NCBI GenBank assembly: GCA_012295275.1
Contig: CM022677.1
Location: forward strand, 693,717-732,796
DNA from: Chrysomallon squamiferum
Taxonomy: Eukaryota > Mollusca > Gastropoda > Neomphalida > Peltospiridae
Length of the DNA: 39,080 nucleotides
Direction of reading: 5' to 3'
Shown: positions 9,399-20,600 of the stretch, piece after piece
Layout of the letters: each line of letters begins with the position of its first letter
Position numbering within the stretch: position 1 is the first letter of the stretch
Made by a program: the position numbers and the translations under genes
Notes under the pieces: generated by a model
The model's database searches: none
What the model was told of the DNA's origin: nothing
Seen by the model: the letters and a program-made list of their open reading frames with translations, nothing else

Positions 9399-9437
<39 letters not shown>
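9356..9437. repeat. (CTA)n(TTA)n microsatellite
   Basis: ACTACTACTACC-type triplets pass into about thirteen TTA units. Confidence 0.9.
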
Positions 9438-9480
9438 CTATAATACCGTAGATGCACAGACACACACACACACACTTTCT

Positions 9481-9728
9481 TTGGCGCTTTCTTTCTTTCT
9501 TTTTTGCTTTGAGTACAAGAAGAACAAGAAGATCGAATACAGCCAGCGCTTTATTTTTATTTTTTTTTATTTCTTTCTTTTTCTTTTCTTTTCTTTTATT
9601 TTTTTTTTATTTTTTTATTTTTATTTTCCTCATGTTTTTATCTTATTTTGTCATGTTTTTATTTTAAGTTTAATATATTTTATTTTATTTATTATTTTTT
9701 TCATTTATTATTATTATCATCATCATCA

Positions 9729-9799
<71 letters not shown>

Positions 9800-9905
9800 T
9801 CCATCGTTATCGTTGTCGTTATTCAGTGCACGCATTAAGAAGAACGAAGATAAATAGACGTCGGTTCGTCTTTTTTTTTTTCTAGTTTTTTTTTTCTTTC
9901 TTTCT
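9481..9905. repeat. Pyrimidine-rich block with (TTA)n
   Basis: T/C-rich sequence (CTTTCTTTCTTT, long ATTTT runs) to about 9705, (TTATTATCATCA) then about twenty-seven TTA units to about 9800, and further T runs to 9905. It may be the tail beyond the 3' end of the LINE that follows. Confidence 0.8.
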
Positions 9906-10506
9906 TTTAAATTTTTAATTTTCAGCCACTACCGGACAATTCGGCAGTTGCCTCATTTATTCACGAATAACGTACCCATTTACAGTTGACCAGGTTCTCT
10001 TCGAACATTAAAAATGATTAAATTCTGTCTTAATTGAAAATAACGACGATTACGATTTAATTTATAAAATGATCAGACACGTTGTTGTTGTTGTTGTTGT
10101 TGCAGCAGTTAGTCAGAAAACATCTTTACGAATGGAAGATCGAGCCCACTCCACAGATAGTGTGCCTAGTGTGCGTCGGTGCCGTGGACTCAGTCTTGCA
10201 TGCGTTTTTTTGTTCACTGCAGCAAAACTAACTCATTTATTAAACGTATTGAAAAAAACAACAAAAAAACACAACAATTTTTTTGGTAGTACCAAGTTCA
10301 AACTAAATCCATATAGAATGATTTTTGGAATCAAGCACACAAACGTGGCGGCGGCAACTTTGTATCGAATTTAGAGATTATGTTTCTCTGGTAATTTCGA
10401 CGACTACACGAAACGAGAATTATTAGAGGGAGATAAGCCGTGTAAGGAAATGAAGGCGGTGACAGTGGACTGATGAAACCCGATGTGATTTTTTCCTTTT
10501 CTCTCG

Positions 10507-10508
<2 letters not shown>

Positions 10509-10542
<34 letters not shown>

Positions 10543-10640
10543 TTAAATTATTTTTTTCTTAATATTTATTTCCTTATTTCTTTATTTATATTTTTTATAT
10601 TTTTTTATTTATTTATTTATCTTTTTTTTTTTTTTTTTTG
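10509..10640. repeat. (TA)n and T-rich tract of LINE tail
   Basis: Counterpart of 505-617, with a pure (TA)n of about 15 units and a differently interrupted T/A stretch. Confidence 0.8.
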
Positions 10641-10929
10641 GAGTGACCGTATTGTGTATGTCTGATTGTATGTGTACGTATGTTATTTCTGTGTGTCTCT
10701 GTCTGTGTGTGTGTGTCTGTGTTTGTCTGTGTGGTTGTGTGTGTGTCTGTGTGTGTGCGTGCGAGCGTGCGGTTTGAAAAAGATATCTTCCAACGTAAAA
10801 TTGAATTGCGAGATCACGACGACGCGATGGTGAATGTATTTTCATTTCGATTTTGTTGTTGTTGTTGTTATTACCTTATTGTATCCGGACTGTATTGAGA
10901 TCAGATCACGGACTGTCCGAGAATATGAC

Positions 10930-11270
10930 TGTGTGTTTGTTGTTGTGTTTTACCCACAGCATGGCTCTGATGATGGCTACCAATTCGGCCGTATACACCG
11001 AAAGGTTATTTCTGATACGGCCGAATTGTATGCATGTGGGTTTGTTTGTGTGATCTTGGGCTATGAAGGCGAATCCTACTCTCCCGTTGTCTGGGTTTTG
11101 GATCCGTCAGTGTAGATGTGCGTGTGTTGTTTGTAGTGGTCGTTTGCTGCTGCCAAAAAAATGGCTTTTTTGAACGGTGTGATCTCTGTTTTGTCAGTTT
11201 CTCTTTTGATCAGGAAAGGTGTGTTTATTGTTGGTTTTGTTTCTTTGTGGTATGCCGGCAGTGGCATTTC
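10930..11270 (-). pseudogene. LINE RNase H domain, frameshifted
   Basis: Reads EMPLPAYHKETKPTINTPFL, later THIYTDGSK, with a frameshift near 11,085 where copy 1 continues as VGFAFIAQDHTNKP. The following frame carries the YTAEL and FSDSP motifs. The expected final Asp/His part is not recognisable. It would remove RNA from the cDNA hybrid during target-primed reverse transcription. Confidence 0.75.
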
Positions 11271-12665
11271 ACCTATTCGATAGCAGTAGACTATGCGATT
11301 TAAAGAGTTGTCCTATCCTTTGTTGGTCGGGGACCAGATCCTTGACCGGGTGGTCTGTGTTGAATGTGTGTATTTTCAGGTTGTATTTTAGTAGCTGCAG
11401 CTTTCTTCTGTATTTTAATGATTGGAAGCTGTATTCCGACAGGAGGCTGTCGGATGGTGTTGTGTTTGGCAGGTGGCCGGTCAGCCTGAGGGCACTTGAT
11501 TGAATTGTGTCTAGTTTTTTTAAATAGAGTTTGGGAGCATTCGAGTAAGCCGTGGCTCCGTAGTCGAGCTTGGAGAGAATACACGCTTTGTGTATCAAAA
11601 TCAGCGTTGACTCGTTTGCTCCCCAACTGGTTCCGGAAATTAACTTTAGAAGATTGATTGTTTTTTTGCAGGATGCAATTATGTTGTGTATATGGCATCG
11701 GAAGTTGAGTTGACTGTCGAATTTTGAATGTCTTTGTTTGTGTTATGACGTTGTTGTCGATGTTGAGTCTGATCTTGCTGTTTTTTGATTTCTTGTTGAA
11801 AAGGAGGCATGTCGTTTTCGAAAGAGAAATCTTTATGCCCCATTTCAACACTCAGTCGTTTATGTTGTTTATGTCTTTTGTATTTGTTTCTGTATTGCTG
11901 CGGTCGATCTGCCTGCACACCAAAAGGCGCAGTCGTCTGCAAAGAGTGCTGTATTTTTTGGTTCCTTTGGTGGATTTCTGGCGTTGTCTTGTTTGTCGAG
12001 TGCTGTGACGATGTCGTTGATGTAGATATTGAAGAATGTTGGCGAGATCACGGATCCTTGGGGGATGCCGTTTTCGGTTGTCGTTTTCTCTGAGGTGTGA
12101 CCGTTTACTTTGACTGCTATGGTTCTGTTGTTAATAAAGTCTTTGATAAAGTTGAACATATTGCCTTTGATGTTGTTGTTGATTAATTTAACGAGCAGTC
12201 GTTCCCTCCATACCATGTCGAATGCTTTTTCAATGTCTAAAAAAACTGCTATGACTTTTTTTGATTTTCGAAAAGATTTGTTGATGGATGTTTGCAGGCA
12301 GGGCATCTGGTCGTTTGTGTTGTGTTTCTTCCTGAAGCCGCTTTGAAATTTGCTGATTAAATTGTTGTCGTTTAAATGCTGGTTCAGGCGTGTGTTGATC
12401 ATTGTTTCCAATGCTTTGCACATGTGTGACGTCAGCGTGATAGGCCTGTAGCTGTTGGGTAGTGAGTGATCTTTGTGCGGTTTGGGCAAGCTGAAACACT
12501 CGGCGTGTTTCCAGTTTGTTGGAATCTTGCCGGTGGTCCATATTGCGTTGTAAAGATCGAGTATGACGAGTAGTGTTTCGTCTGGTAGGTGTTGTAGTAT
12601 TGTGTAGCTTATTTTATCTGGCCCCGTGGCTGTACTTTTCTTGTTTTTGAGTGCATGTTTTAATG
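11270..12665 (-). pseudogene. LINE reverse transcriptase, broken
   Basis: Begins LKHALKNKKSTATGPDKISY and includes IPTNWKHAECFSLPKPHKD and SYRPITLTS. Palm motif A is AVFLDIEKAFDMVW, motif B is NGIPQGSVISPTFFNIYIND, and motif C is FADD (about 11,932-11,943) in place of the commoner YADD. It stops after IQKT at 11,869. The thumb-side text continues in other frames (KWGIKISLSKTTCLLFN; later CILSKLDYGATAYSNAPKLY and SSALRLTGHLPNTTPSDSLL), so at least two frameshifts occur between 11,870 and 11,600. Confidence 0.9.
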
Positions 12666-12684
12666 GTGATTTCCACCGCAGAAA

Positions 12685-13659
12685 CTACACGTTAAATGTT
12701 TCAGGTTGTGTCTGTGGGTGCACTGGTTTGTCATGTGCCCCCATTGCGCAACACGGCCTCATTTCTGCCAGTGTATATTTGTAGCCATCAATGGTGATGG
12801 TTGTGTTGGTTAATTTGCTGTTAAACGTCAGTGTGGTCCAGTAATTTGGCTTTTTCCACATTTCCACAACGACTAGTGTTGAATTTGTTTGTTGTACTAG
12901 TTCTTTGTTGAACATTTCAAAGAAATCGAGTTTGTTTGAATAGGGGTAATCAAAACCCAAATCTTTTGAAATGTATTTATATATTGTTGTATGTTTTGCT
13001 TTTGTTGTTTGTTTAGGTTGATGTTGTTGTTTTGTAATTGGTAGTTGTTTTGGCTGCTGTTGTGTGAGCAGTGTTTTTCTGGGTTGTGGTGTGGGTGTTT
13101 TTTTCTGTGTCTGTTTTGTGTCAGGGATTATTTTTGGTAAAACCCTGACAACAAATGTTTCGTCCCAGATGGTAATGTCGGGACCGATTGTTTTAAGTGT
13201 TTTTGTATCTACTTCGAAGTAGATTTCTTTTCCGTTTTGATTATTGTTCACTTTTGTTGTTTTATCAATAATGTGTATTTGCTTCTAGTAAGTAGCGCAA
13301 CTTTTTGTCGATGTTTGAGTGGTTTTGTGTGTGTATTGCAATGGTGGTTCGGCTGTGGGTATGTATTTTTTTTTTCTTTTAATTATTTTCCAAGCGTTTT
13401 GTTCGCTTACGTCTTCCGTGTCTGTTTCCCGTAGCCTTGCCAAAATGTGTAGATTTCTGTTGATAATTTTTTGTTCTTCTGTTACTTCTGTGTCCGAATG
13501 TGTGTGTTGGACTGTGTTGTCGTTTTTTTTCTTTTGTTTTCTGTTGTGTGTTTTTTCGACGGAGCTAGGGCTCCTGTCCCTGGGTCGTTTTGGAACTCTA
13601 GTTTCCATGTCTGAATTATCTGTTCCTGAGCTATAAATTTTCATGTTTTTTGTTTCCAT
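12685..13659 (-). pseudogene. LINE ORF1 protein, with in-frame stop
   Basis: From Met at 13,659: a basic, low-complexity N-terminus (RVPKRPRDRSPSS, KTHNRKQKKKN), then a single in-frame TAG at about 13,285, then about 185 further codons including FEVDTKTLKTIGPDITIW and a Gln/Lys/Pro-rich region, ending MRPCCAMGAHDKPV near the junction with the reverse transcriptase. I see no clear CCHC zinc knuckles in the retained part; they may lie in the deleted segment. The assignment to ORF1 rests on position and composition. Such proteins bind the element RNA. Confidence 0.65.
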
Positions 13660-13720
13660 GTTTGTTGTGTAAATGTATGGGTTGTCGTTGTTTTGTTGTT
13701 ATTGTTTCTCTGTTTTTTAT

Positions 13721-14660
13721 AAAATATACTTGGATTTTTTAAATATATAGACAATTCTATATTAATTCAAAAAAAGACTAAAGGTAACCCAACTCAAATT
13801 CAGATCGAGATAAAGATAAGATATATCGGTTATTTAAGATACAGGAAAGTAAAAGACAAAAGACGAACAAATACATAAAGAAAATGGGACAGTATCTTTT
13901 TCGTTTCTGAATTCCGCTCAGTAAGCACAATCCGTCCGTTAGTATTCTTCACAGCTTCTCTTCCGGGCTTGCACCATGTCGACCATCACGGTGGAGAGTC
14001 TGTTGTGAGATATTCGATCTCGTTCAAAACGCGTGCCGCTACTTATACACCAATAGCTACAGCTCTGCAGATAGCCTTTCAGAATTTACTTTGAAGCTTT
14101 CAATACCAATTTTCAGTTACTTAAACCCCAGTGTTTCTTAGTTTATTAAATAACGGAACTTCCCCTAATTATATAATACAGCTTCTAAATAGCCCGTGTA
14201 CATCTTCATAGGCTCTGCTATTTAGTTTTTGTGTATTTAACCCTATTTTCTGTCATTAAATACGTAAAGAGTTAAGGACAGTAAGAATATAAATTATAAA
14301 GATGATTATACAAGATAACTAAATAAATATTATCGTAATATAATAAGATATTTAAGATAAAATGTAGCAGACATTCTGCTTTAATGGGCATATAAAAATA
14401 AAGATTTACTGAATATTCTATAATTCACTACAAAGAAAACAAAATTACAATTAAAAACAAGTCTGGCAAAGAGGCACTAATGAGGTTGTCACACCGTACC
14501 AAGCTGATTAGAAGGGGAAAGTTTTTTTATTTTAGTTTTTTTTAAAATATGGCTGCATAGAAAATACTATCTTTACTGATGAAATACGACATAAAATGAA
14601 AACTGGTTTGCTTTATGACTGCAGATGAATGAAACTGGCTGATGGTATAAATCGGGTAAT
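13721..14660. other. Non-coding stretch between LINE and duplicated segment
   Basis: About 0.94 kb. The first part may be LINE 5' UTR. A less AT-rich patch at 13,960-14,060 (CACGGTGGAGAGTCTGTTG) has no useful open frame. Nothing corresponding to this stretch exists between 1305 and 1327 in the first copy. Confidence 0.5.
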
Positions 14661-14668
14661 TTTACAAT

Positions 14669-15370
14669 GCGTATTAATTAGGGTATGTTTAAATACTGCT
14701 GTTCAGAAATGTGTTATGATGGTTCACTGTGGAGTGTTATAAAGAGACGACTGTCACGTGGTCACACCTTTAAACACCTTGGATGTTTTATTAAGGCTCG
14801 GTGTACGGTAACAAGGTGCTTTAATGGCCACCTAACAAGGAGTATAAACGCTAAAATGACAGCAAACTATATAAATCAGTAAGTCTACCTATCCACTTTA
14901 CAAGTTAAGGTGTACATTAATTATTTAATTATGATATACAGGTGACTTGATAATAATACATTATAAAACATACGTTTAAATCATTTTGATTAATGATACG
15001 AGTGAAGTTATAAAGGGAACCAAGACGAAATAAGAATCTGCAAGGAGGACAGATTAAAACCTTAAATATATCGTCTGCTGGGAAAGAAATAATTGTATGA
15101 CTCTACTTTACAAGAGTATTTATTAATAATGTCAGTTTTGGGATAAAATATATAGAAACATTTCTATATAATATATTATCAATAGGATTGCAAATAAATA
15201 TATAATTTTAATGTACTGTACATTTCGAAAACGGCATATTGTGGGTCCTCAGTCTTTTGTGAGGCGTTGCATTAATCGAAAACAGAAATTGGTGTATCAA
15301 TAACTATATTTTTATACGATGATGTTTTTTTGATGTCAGTATTATTCGTCTGTGCTAATTTAAAAAAGAA
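14669..15370. repeat. Direct copy of 1327-1740 joined to copy of 2370-2655
   Basis: 14,669-15,066 matches 1327-1738. A 16-bp remnant of exon 2 (TATATCGTCTGCTGGG) follows at 15,067. From 15,083 the match continues with intron 1 of the dioxygenase (2370-2655) and stops just short of where exon 1 would begin. Most of exon 2 and all of exon 1 are therefore deleted here. Confidence 0.8.
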
Positions 15371-15760
15371 TAACACTATGAAAAATTCAACAGTAATAGA
15401 TTTAGCCATCGTCAATCATTCAAGATGTATGTTACATATACAAAACATTAAACCATAATTACCATTGTCTGCGTTTTCCTTTGTCTTGTGCAGACAAAGA
15501 CTCTCAAGAAGGGCACTGATCAAAGATGGATGGATGGAAAATGGAATAGAATGGTAACTCTTTTTACGTGCTGACTTCCAATTCAAGGTTCAGGCACGCC
15601 TATCACGGATCCGATCTCTGGGATCGCCAGGGATGGGTTCCGGGACAGGAGAGTTGAAGGGAAAATGTAAGGGGACGGTGACGGTGAAGGTGCATTTGAA
15701 GTGGGCAATTTGGAATAAACCTTTGAGTGGTTTTTAGTTAATAAGATCCAAAAGGGTGCA
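15371..15760. other. Non-coding stretch
   Basis: No gene recognised. A GC-richer patch at 15,590-15,660 (GGGATCGCCAGGGATGGG) has an open frame of 69 codons on the minus strand that runs into the adjoining TA/CA repeat; it shows no family similarity that I can see. Confidence 0.4.
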
Positions 15761-15762
15761 GT

Positions 15763-15943
15763 AGATATACATATATACACACCCACACACAAATATACAT
15801 ATATACATATATAGATATATATATACCTTTATACATATATACACATACACATACACATATATACCTATACACATATATAGATATATATATATATTATACA
15901 TACATACATATACACATACACATATATACATATATATATATGC
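15763..15943. repeat. TA/CA-rich cryptic microsatellite
   Basis: Interleaved ATATAC, ACACAT and ATATAT units. The Tyr/Ile-rich open frame across it is spurious. Confidence 0.88.
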
Positions 15944-16089
15944 ATTGGGCATTGTTTGAGGGGTTTTATTTATTTATTTATTTACGTAGTTTTTACTATT
16001 ATATAACGAGAGAGAGAGGAAAGAAGGAGAAAAAAAAAACTCGTAGTGTCATCGTGTCCCAGGACGTTTTTGTTGTTTTTTGTTTTTAA

Positions 16090-16462
16090 TTTGTTCCTTA
16101 TTATTATGTATTATCTTTGTTGTTGTTTTTGTTTGATCGATTTTTCGTTTCGATAATCCATTTGGTGTCCAAAAGTTGTTACAAAATATTGATAAAGTCA
16201 CGAAAGAAAAAAAAAACGAAGCTCAAATCTGCGACGAGGGCTGTTTACGTAACCAATAAACTAATGTTTACAAATCGTATGTGATGTTTACACACATACA
16301 GACAAACAGTGAAATACCTAAATGGAGAAGTTCTGGTATCATGACAACATCATGTGTATATCGTCTGCTGGACTGCGAGAGAATTACAACTTTTGTGTTT
16401 TCCAGATCTGGTATCAAATGAAGTGGGATCAGTTCTAGCCATGTTAATATGTGCCAAATACA

Positions 16463-16517
<55 letters not shown>

Positions 16518-16640
16518 ATATTTTACAAAATGAATACAAGAAAATGAAATTTAAAAGAAAAAAATTGTATGACTTTACTTTAAATAATGTCAGTTTTGGG
16601 ATAAAGTATATAGAAACATTTCTATATAATATATTATAAA
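16090..16640. repeat. Direct copy of 1935-2460 including dioxygenase exon 2 region
   Basis: Colinear with the intron 2 start, exon 2 and intron 1 of the first copy, with an expanded (AAAT)n at 16,463-16,521. It joins at about 16,632 to a copy of 3527 onward through the short shared AAAACAGATTTATAG, skipping exon 1. Confidence 0.8.
16325..16450 (-). pseudogene. Decayed copy of LigB-like exon 2
   Basis: Matches exon 2 at 2166-2290 over its full length. The acceptor AG is changed to AC (ATTAAC). Coding changes include Ala to Leu after the first Trp and Lys-Pro to Gln-Ser before SRRYTHDV. No exon 1 lies upstream. It is a relic of a second gene copy. Confidence 0.8.
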
Positions 16641-17548
16641 ACAGATTTATAGAAGACTACATGGTTGCTTTGGAGTAACATCAAAGTTTATTATTACCAT
16701 CATCATCATTATTATTATTATTATTATCATCATTATTAAAAGTTGATTTGTAAGTGAGAAAATCTGAGGAAATAATGGCGTATTACTTTAGCTCCTTTTC
16801 AGCGGCCGCGCCTCACATTTTTCTTTCGTAATTCAGCATCATCGAAGCTGTAATAACATGTTGTAGATAACGCTGCATCCGAAACACTGTGTTACCTGTA
16901 AGTGTGATAGGCCTGCATCAAAGCTGTAATAACATGTAGATAACGCTGCATCCGAAACACTGTGTTACCTGTAAGTGTGATAGGCCTGCATCAAAGCTGA
17001 ACAGGCCTACACGCCTAAATCTCAGGTTCGCGTTGTACTGTGTAAATTAGTTTTGCGTTTCTGTTATTGGTTCATTATCGAAAAGCTTTAATCCACATAG
17101 ATCGTCATCAGCAAATAGTACGTTAAACATTAAAGAACTTGGTAAGCTAAGTAGTTACACGTTTAAAACTGTACGCACCATTAGACACCCATCCACATAG
17201 ATCGACATCAGCAGATAGTACGTTAAACATGAAAGAAGTACGTTAAACATGAAATTAGACACCCATCCACATAGTTCATCAGCAGATAGTAAACATTAAA
17301 GTTGGTAGTTACACGTTTAAAACTGTACGCACCATTAGGCACCATCTTCATGACGCGGCTAACACATGTTTGAAACTTACACAGACTGTAACACAGTGTT
17401 TTGAGCACTTTCCCACTAAATGGATTAATGACCTCTATGTAGGAATGAAATACATTGTATTGTAGGTGCGCGTGCGCGTGTATGTGTATTTTTATTGCAA
17501 TGTTTTATATAAATTAAAAAATATTTACTCTGCACCACTTATACAACA
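16632..17548. repeat. Direct copy of 3527-4510 with eroded minisatellites
   Basis: Carries the (ATT)n, the 76-bp tandem repeat (16,845-17,000) and the 100-bp tandem repeat (17,093-17,340) in the same order as the first copy. Deletions inside the 100-bp units leave about 250 bp where the first copy has 300. The CGCGTGCGCGTGTA block is kept at both. Confidence 0.85.
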
Positions 17549-17670
17549 TTCCAATTTGTTTTCTTCATTTATTGTTACAATCTTATAATCTGTAACCTAG
17601 CTATCTTATAATCTGTAATCTGTAACCTAGCTATCTTATAATCTGTAACCTAGCTACTGGTTATGTACAA
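17549..17670. repeat. Short copy of the 23-bp minisatellite
   Basis: Matches 5551-5660 (about three units), then ends TAGCTACTGGTTATGTACA, matching the far edge of the first array with the intervening sequence deleted. This is the last base similarity between the two direct copies. Confidence 0.75.
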
Positions 17671-17767
17671 AAAAAAAACAAAATTAACAAAAAGAAATCA
17701 CATAGAAATATATTTTGTTTTCAATAAATGAAGCGACGAAAGATTATTAGAGACATCATAAGTCTGC

Positions 17768-18508
17768 TGAATATAGATCATTCACTCCATTTACTGAATT
17801 CACTAAAATGATTTTATTTAAACCTATATATTATTTTTATTTCATTTAATATAACTGTTTCTTTATAATAAATATATGCCTCTTTTTCTCTTGTTTAAGT
17901 ATTCTTTCTTAATTATTATATTTATTTATCATTTTAATTAGTGTTATTGTAGTTATTGTTCTTATTTTTATCGTTAATCTCGTTATTTGAGATATTATTA
18001 CTCAAAAAAAGAAACAATTATCAATAGATATACAGACACACGCATACAAAAGAAAGAATCTGGTTACACGTGTTTGCCTTAGATGATATGTATGTAGTTA
18101 AATAATAGATAGATACACAGAAGATAGCTAGGGATGGATGTAGAGATAGATAGACATTTTACATTTCATAGGCAAATGAACATGTATTATATGAGTTATA
18201 ATATAATATCATATTAACATCGCTTTTAACATCTTTTCTTTTATTGGTCATTTTAATCTCTCTGTCGGTCTGTGTATCCATCTATATATCTATATGTCTG
18301 TCTGTCTGACTGTCTATGTCTCTGTCTGTTTGTCTCTATATCTATCTACCTACCTATCTACCTCTCAGACTGTAGAGATAAATGCAGGTGTAGCTGTAAT
18401 TATAACTTCAGTAAATTTGTTATAAACACTGCAGAAAATATTGATAATAAAGCAGCGATAATATTTTATCTCATTGGCAGAGGTTCTGTGTATTCTGAAA
18501 ATACTGAA
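17768..18508. repeat. Module R1 (related to the inner end of the inverted repeat)
   Basis: Starts GAATATAGATCATTCACT, includes a block near CGTGTTTGCCTTAGATGATA, a TCTG/TATC microsatellite at about 18,290-18,360, and a conserved 140-bp end block that translates as INTAENIDNKAA and GRGSVY and closes ATACTGAAGGATCTTTATTT. It is a direct relative of 24,858-26,380 but lacks the DNA transposon found there. The translated phrase is similar in all four copies in the window, but I know no protein family with it, so I treat it as repeat DNA. Confidence 0.7.
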
Positions 18509-18701
18509 GGATCTTTATTTATTTATTTATTTATTTATATTTTTAAATATATTAATTTGTGTTTTACTTTATATGTAAGAATCTGTGTTAAAGTTTCAAG
18601 TATTTATGAAAGATACGTTTGTAAATGTCAATAATATGGTGAAGTTAGTTCATTTTAATATAGTAATCTCACCTCTAAATTGCAACTCCTCTATCTTAAC
18701 A

Positions 18702-18735
<34 letters not shown>
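18702..18735. repeat. (AAT)n microsatellite
   Basis: About eleven AAT units. The mirrored position in the right arm (about 37,540-37,575) has an interrupted ATT tract. Confidence 0.9.
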
Positions 18736-19019
18736 TGGAAGACATCTAATTTTTTTCATAGGCATCTTTAAAAGTTGATTCATTATTCAACTTGTTAGGT
18801 ACGTACTACCAATTAATGAAAAATTAAGCTTATTATTTATTTATTTATTTATTTATTATGCAAAATAAAATGATCTAATATTGTTAATTAAAAATTAACA
18901 CTTGTATTTTTCAATAAACTGTGTTTTCAGTACATAATATTATAGCTTCGCCTCTGTTTACAACATAAAACATGTAACATAAATAGTGATGGCGGTACTG
19001 AAGTTGCGTGTTATTATAA

Positions 19020-19165
19020 GTAAGTAAACAGTTTCTTTCTACGGATGGGTCACCTCCATGGGTGTCCATGGGCAAAACCGTCTTCCCGTGTGTAGTGGTC
19101 CAACAAGAACGACATGACAGTTGACATGATGCGAAAAGCAGCTCAAACCACAAACTGATAAAAAA
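19020..19165. other. Exon-like GC-rich cassette C
   Basis: A GC-richer island in AT-rich DNA with two close copies of CCATGGG (CTCCATGGGTGTCCATGGGC). It is related to the cassette at 21,680-21,840. The right-arm copy (about 37,150-37,285) has, on its minus strand, a pyrimidine tract ending TTCTTCTTGTAG just before the island, resembling a 3' splice site. The minus strand of this copy also has an 86-codon open frame with a hydrophobic start (FFFISLWFELLF) and HGKTVLPMDTHGG. Which strand, if either, is transcribed is unclear. Confidence 0.45.
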
Positions 19166-19199
19166 AAACACCCGATGAATATAAAGCTGATAATAATTA

Positions 19200-20350
19200 T
19201 TAAAACACTATTTATTTACTAAAAATCATAAACGTGAAGAATGTGAAAATGGTGATCAGTAAATATAATTATTGAAATTCAGATTAATTTATTACAATAA
19301 TCGGACATCTCGGTTCTTGGTTTTGTTTCGGTTTCAATAGCGAGAAAATCTTTGCGGTAGACATACATAAAATAACATGAATTATTTCGAAAATAAAAAA
19401 ATAAAAATTAAAGATGAAAATAGTTAAAAAAATAAATTATAATAAGATTTAAATCACTGAAGATTTCGTGCTTACAAATTAGAATTTATACTAAGCGTAC
19501 ACTCGATGTTATATAATGTTTATTTTTATATCGATATTAATATTCGGCTAACTTCGTTTTTACGTTCGGGTCTATGACGTCATCAGTGCTTTGTTTACAT
19601 AGATACAGTAGGCGATTTTGAAGATTAGCGTATTTGAGTTAGTTCTGACTCTACTTTACTACTTTTTTACTTTGTATATTGAATTACATCTGCAAGTGAT
19701 GAAGGTTACATTTGCGTAGGTTTAATTTTTATATTATTAACATATTTAAGTCCAAACTGGACATATTGTTTTATTCACAGTGAGGTTGTGCTAGATTATG
19801 TTTAGATAATCAACGATAACAGAAAACTGTGTCTATGCATTACTTTCTAACCTCTAATGCTATGATTCCTGTTTCTTATATTGTTAATATACCCTTGTCA
19901 AAATATGTTTATTTTTACATAAAAATAACAACAACAATCAATTACAGATAGTGTTTCGAATGCTTTTATTTAAAAAGTATAAAGGAGTGTAACAAAACGT
20001 TTCAAACACGAAACATCATAAATATGTAAATCATGCCAGTCATTTATATCTTGATCAGTGGTGGTGACAGCAAATTAAAGAAGCTTTTTCCTCTTAATGT
20101 TGAAAAACAGTAACAATAATTCAGAAATGTTTTAGAATACATACATACATACATATACATATTCTAAATTAAAAAGTGTTGTTGTTTTTCTCTTTCATGC
20201 AGTCAGGTTGAGCACAGATTTTGTTTTTAAAATCTACATTATTACATAATTAAGTATAGTTTATAAATTTTAATTTGTACTATTTATTTATTATTTTGAA
20301 GTGTTTAAACTCATTTCAGAAATGATATCAGATTTTATTCATACTGAGAA
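19200..20350. other. Non-coding part of left arm, diverged copy of 20,840-22,315
   Basis: AT-rich, no gene. Blocks at 19,320-19,500, 19,640-19,920 and 19,990-20,386 reappear in the same order at 20,840-21,030, 21,070-21,280 and 21,855-22,315. The last block is the best conserved (GATCAGTGGTGGTGACAG, GTGTGGTTAGCCGCTCCG). Contains TATGACGTCATCAG, with a perfect TGACGTCA CRE-like octamer, at about 19,573-19,586. Confidence 0.6.
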
Positions 20351-20385
20351 GACAGAAATCTCGTGTGGTTAGCCGCTCCGTATAT

Positions 20386-20600
20386 CTTAGCGATCACACC
20401 CAGGACCGGTCCCAGGGATTTTCCTCTTTATATTCTAAAGATCTCAACTATACAAGGTGGCGCCATGACTACATGTGCAGGTTCCTCCAGACATTGTTGT
20501 TCTGTTATATTAGCACTTCACATAACAGTCGGTATTCGTATTAATGCTAAATACAAGAGTCTTTTCAATACTCATTTACTTATTTATTATTATTATTATT
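20386..20600. other. Unique arm segment, no confirmed gene
   Basis: A moderately GC-rich stretch with CCCAGGACCGGTCCCAGGG, an imperfect palindrome, and TGGCGCCATG. An open frame of 79 codons from 20,363 on the plus strand is present, but its start lies inside a repeat and I see no family similarity. The right arm has a 28-bp insertion here (near 35,780). Confidence 0.35.

Larger units (their letters stand above)
10023..13720 (-). mobile_element. I-type LINE, longer copy with internal deletion
   Basis: Reads right to left: ORF1 (from 13,659), reverse transcriptase (about 12,665-11,300), RNase H (about 11,270-10,930) and 3' tail. The apurinic endonuclease that normally precedes the reverse transcriptase is absent; ORF1 text runs into the reverse transcriptase at about 12,665. 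Several frameshifts and one stop make it defective. High similarity to the other LINE fragments in the window (1-1305 and 37,897-39,080) implies a recently active family. RNase H plus a FADD-type reverse transcriptase points to the I superfamily; I cannot name the clade. Confidence 0.85.

Noticed and set aside
9452-9885. Phe/Tyr-rich open frames
   Set aside because: Translation of T-rich and TTA-rich DNA.
19573-19586. CRE-like TGACGTCA as a promoter
   Set aside because: A perfect octamer, also present in the right arm, but isolated and with no gene start nearby.
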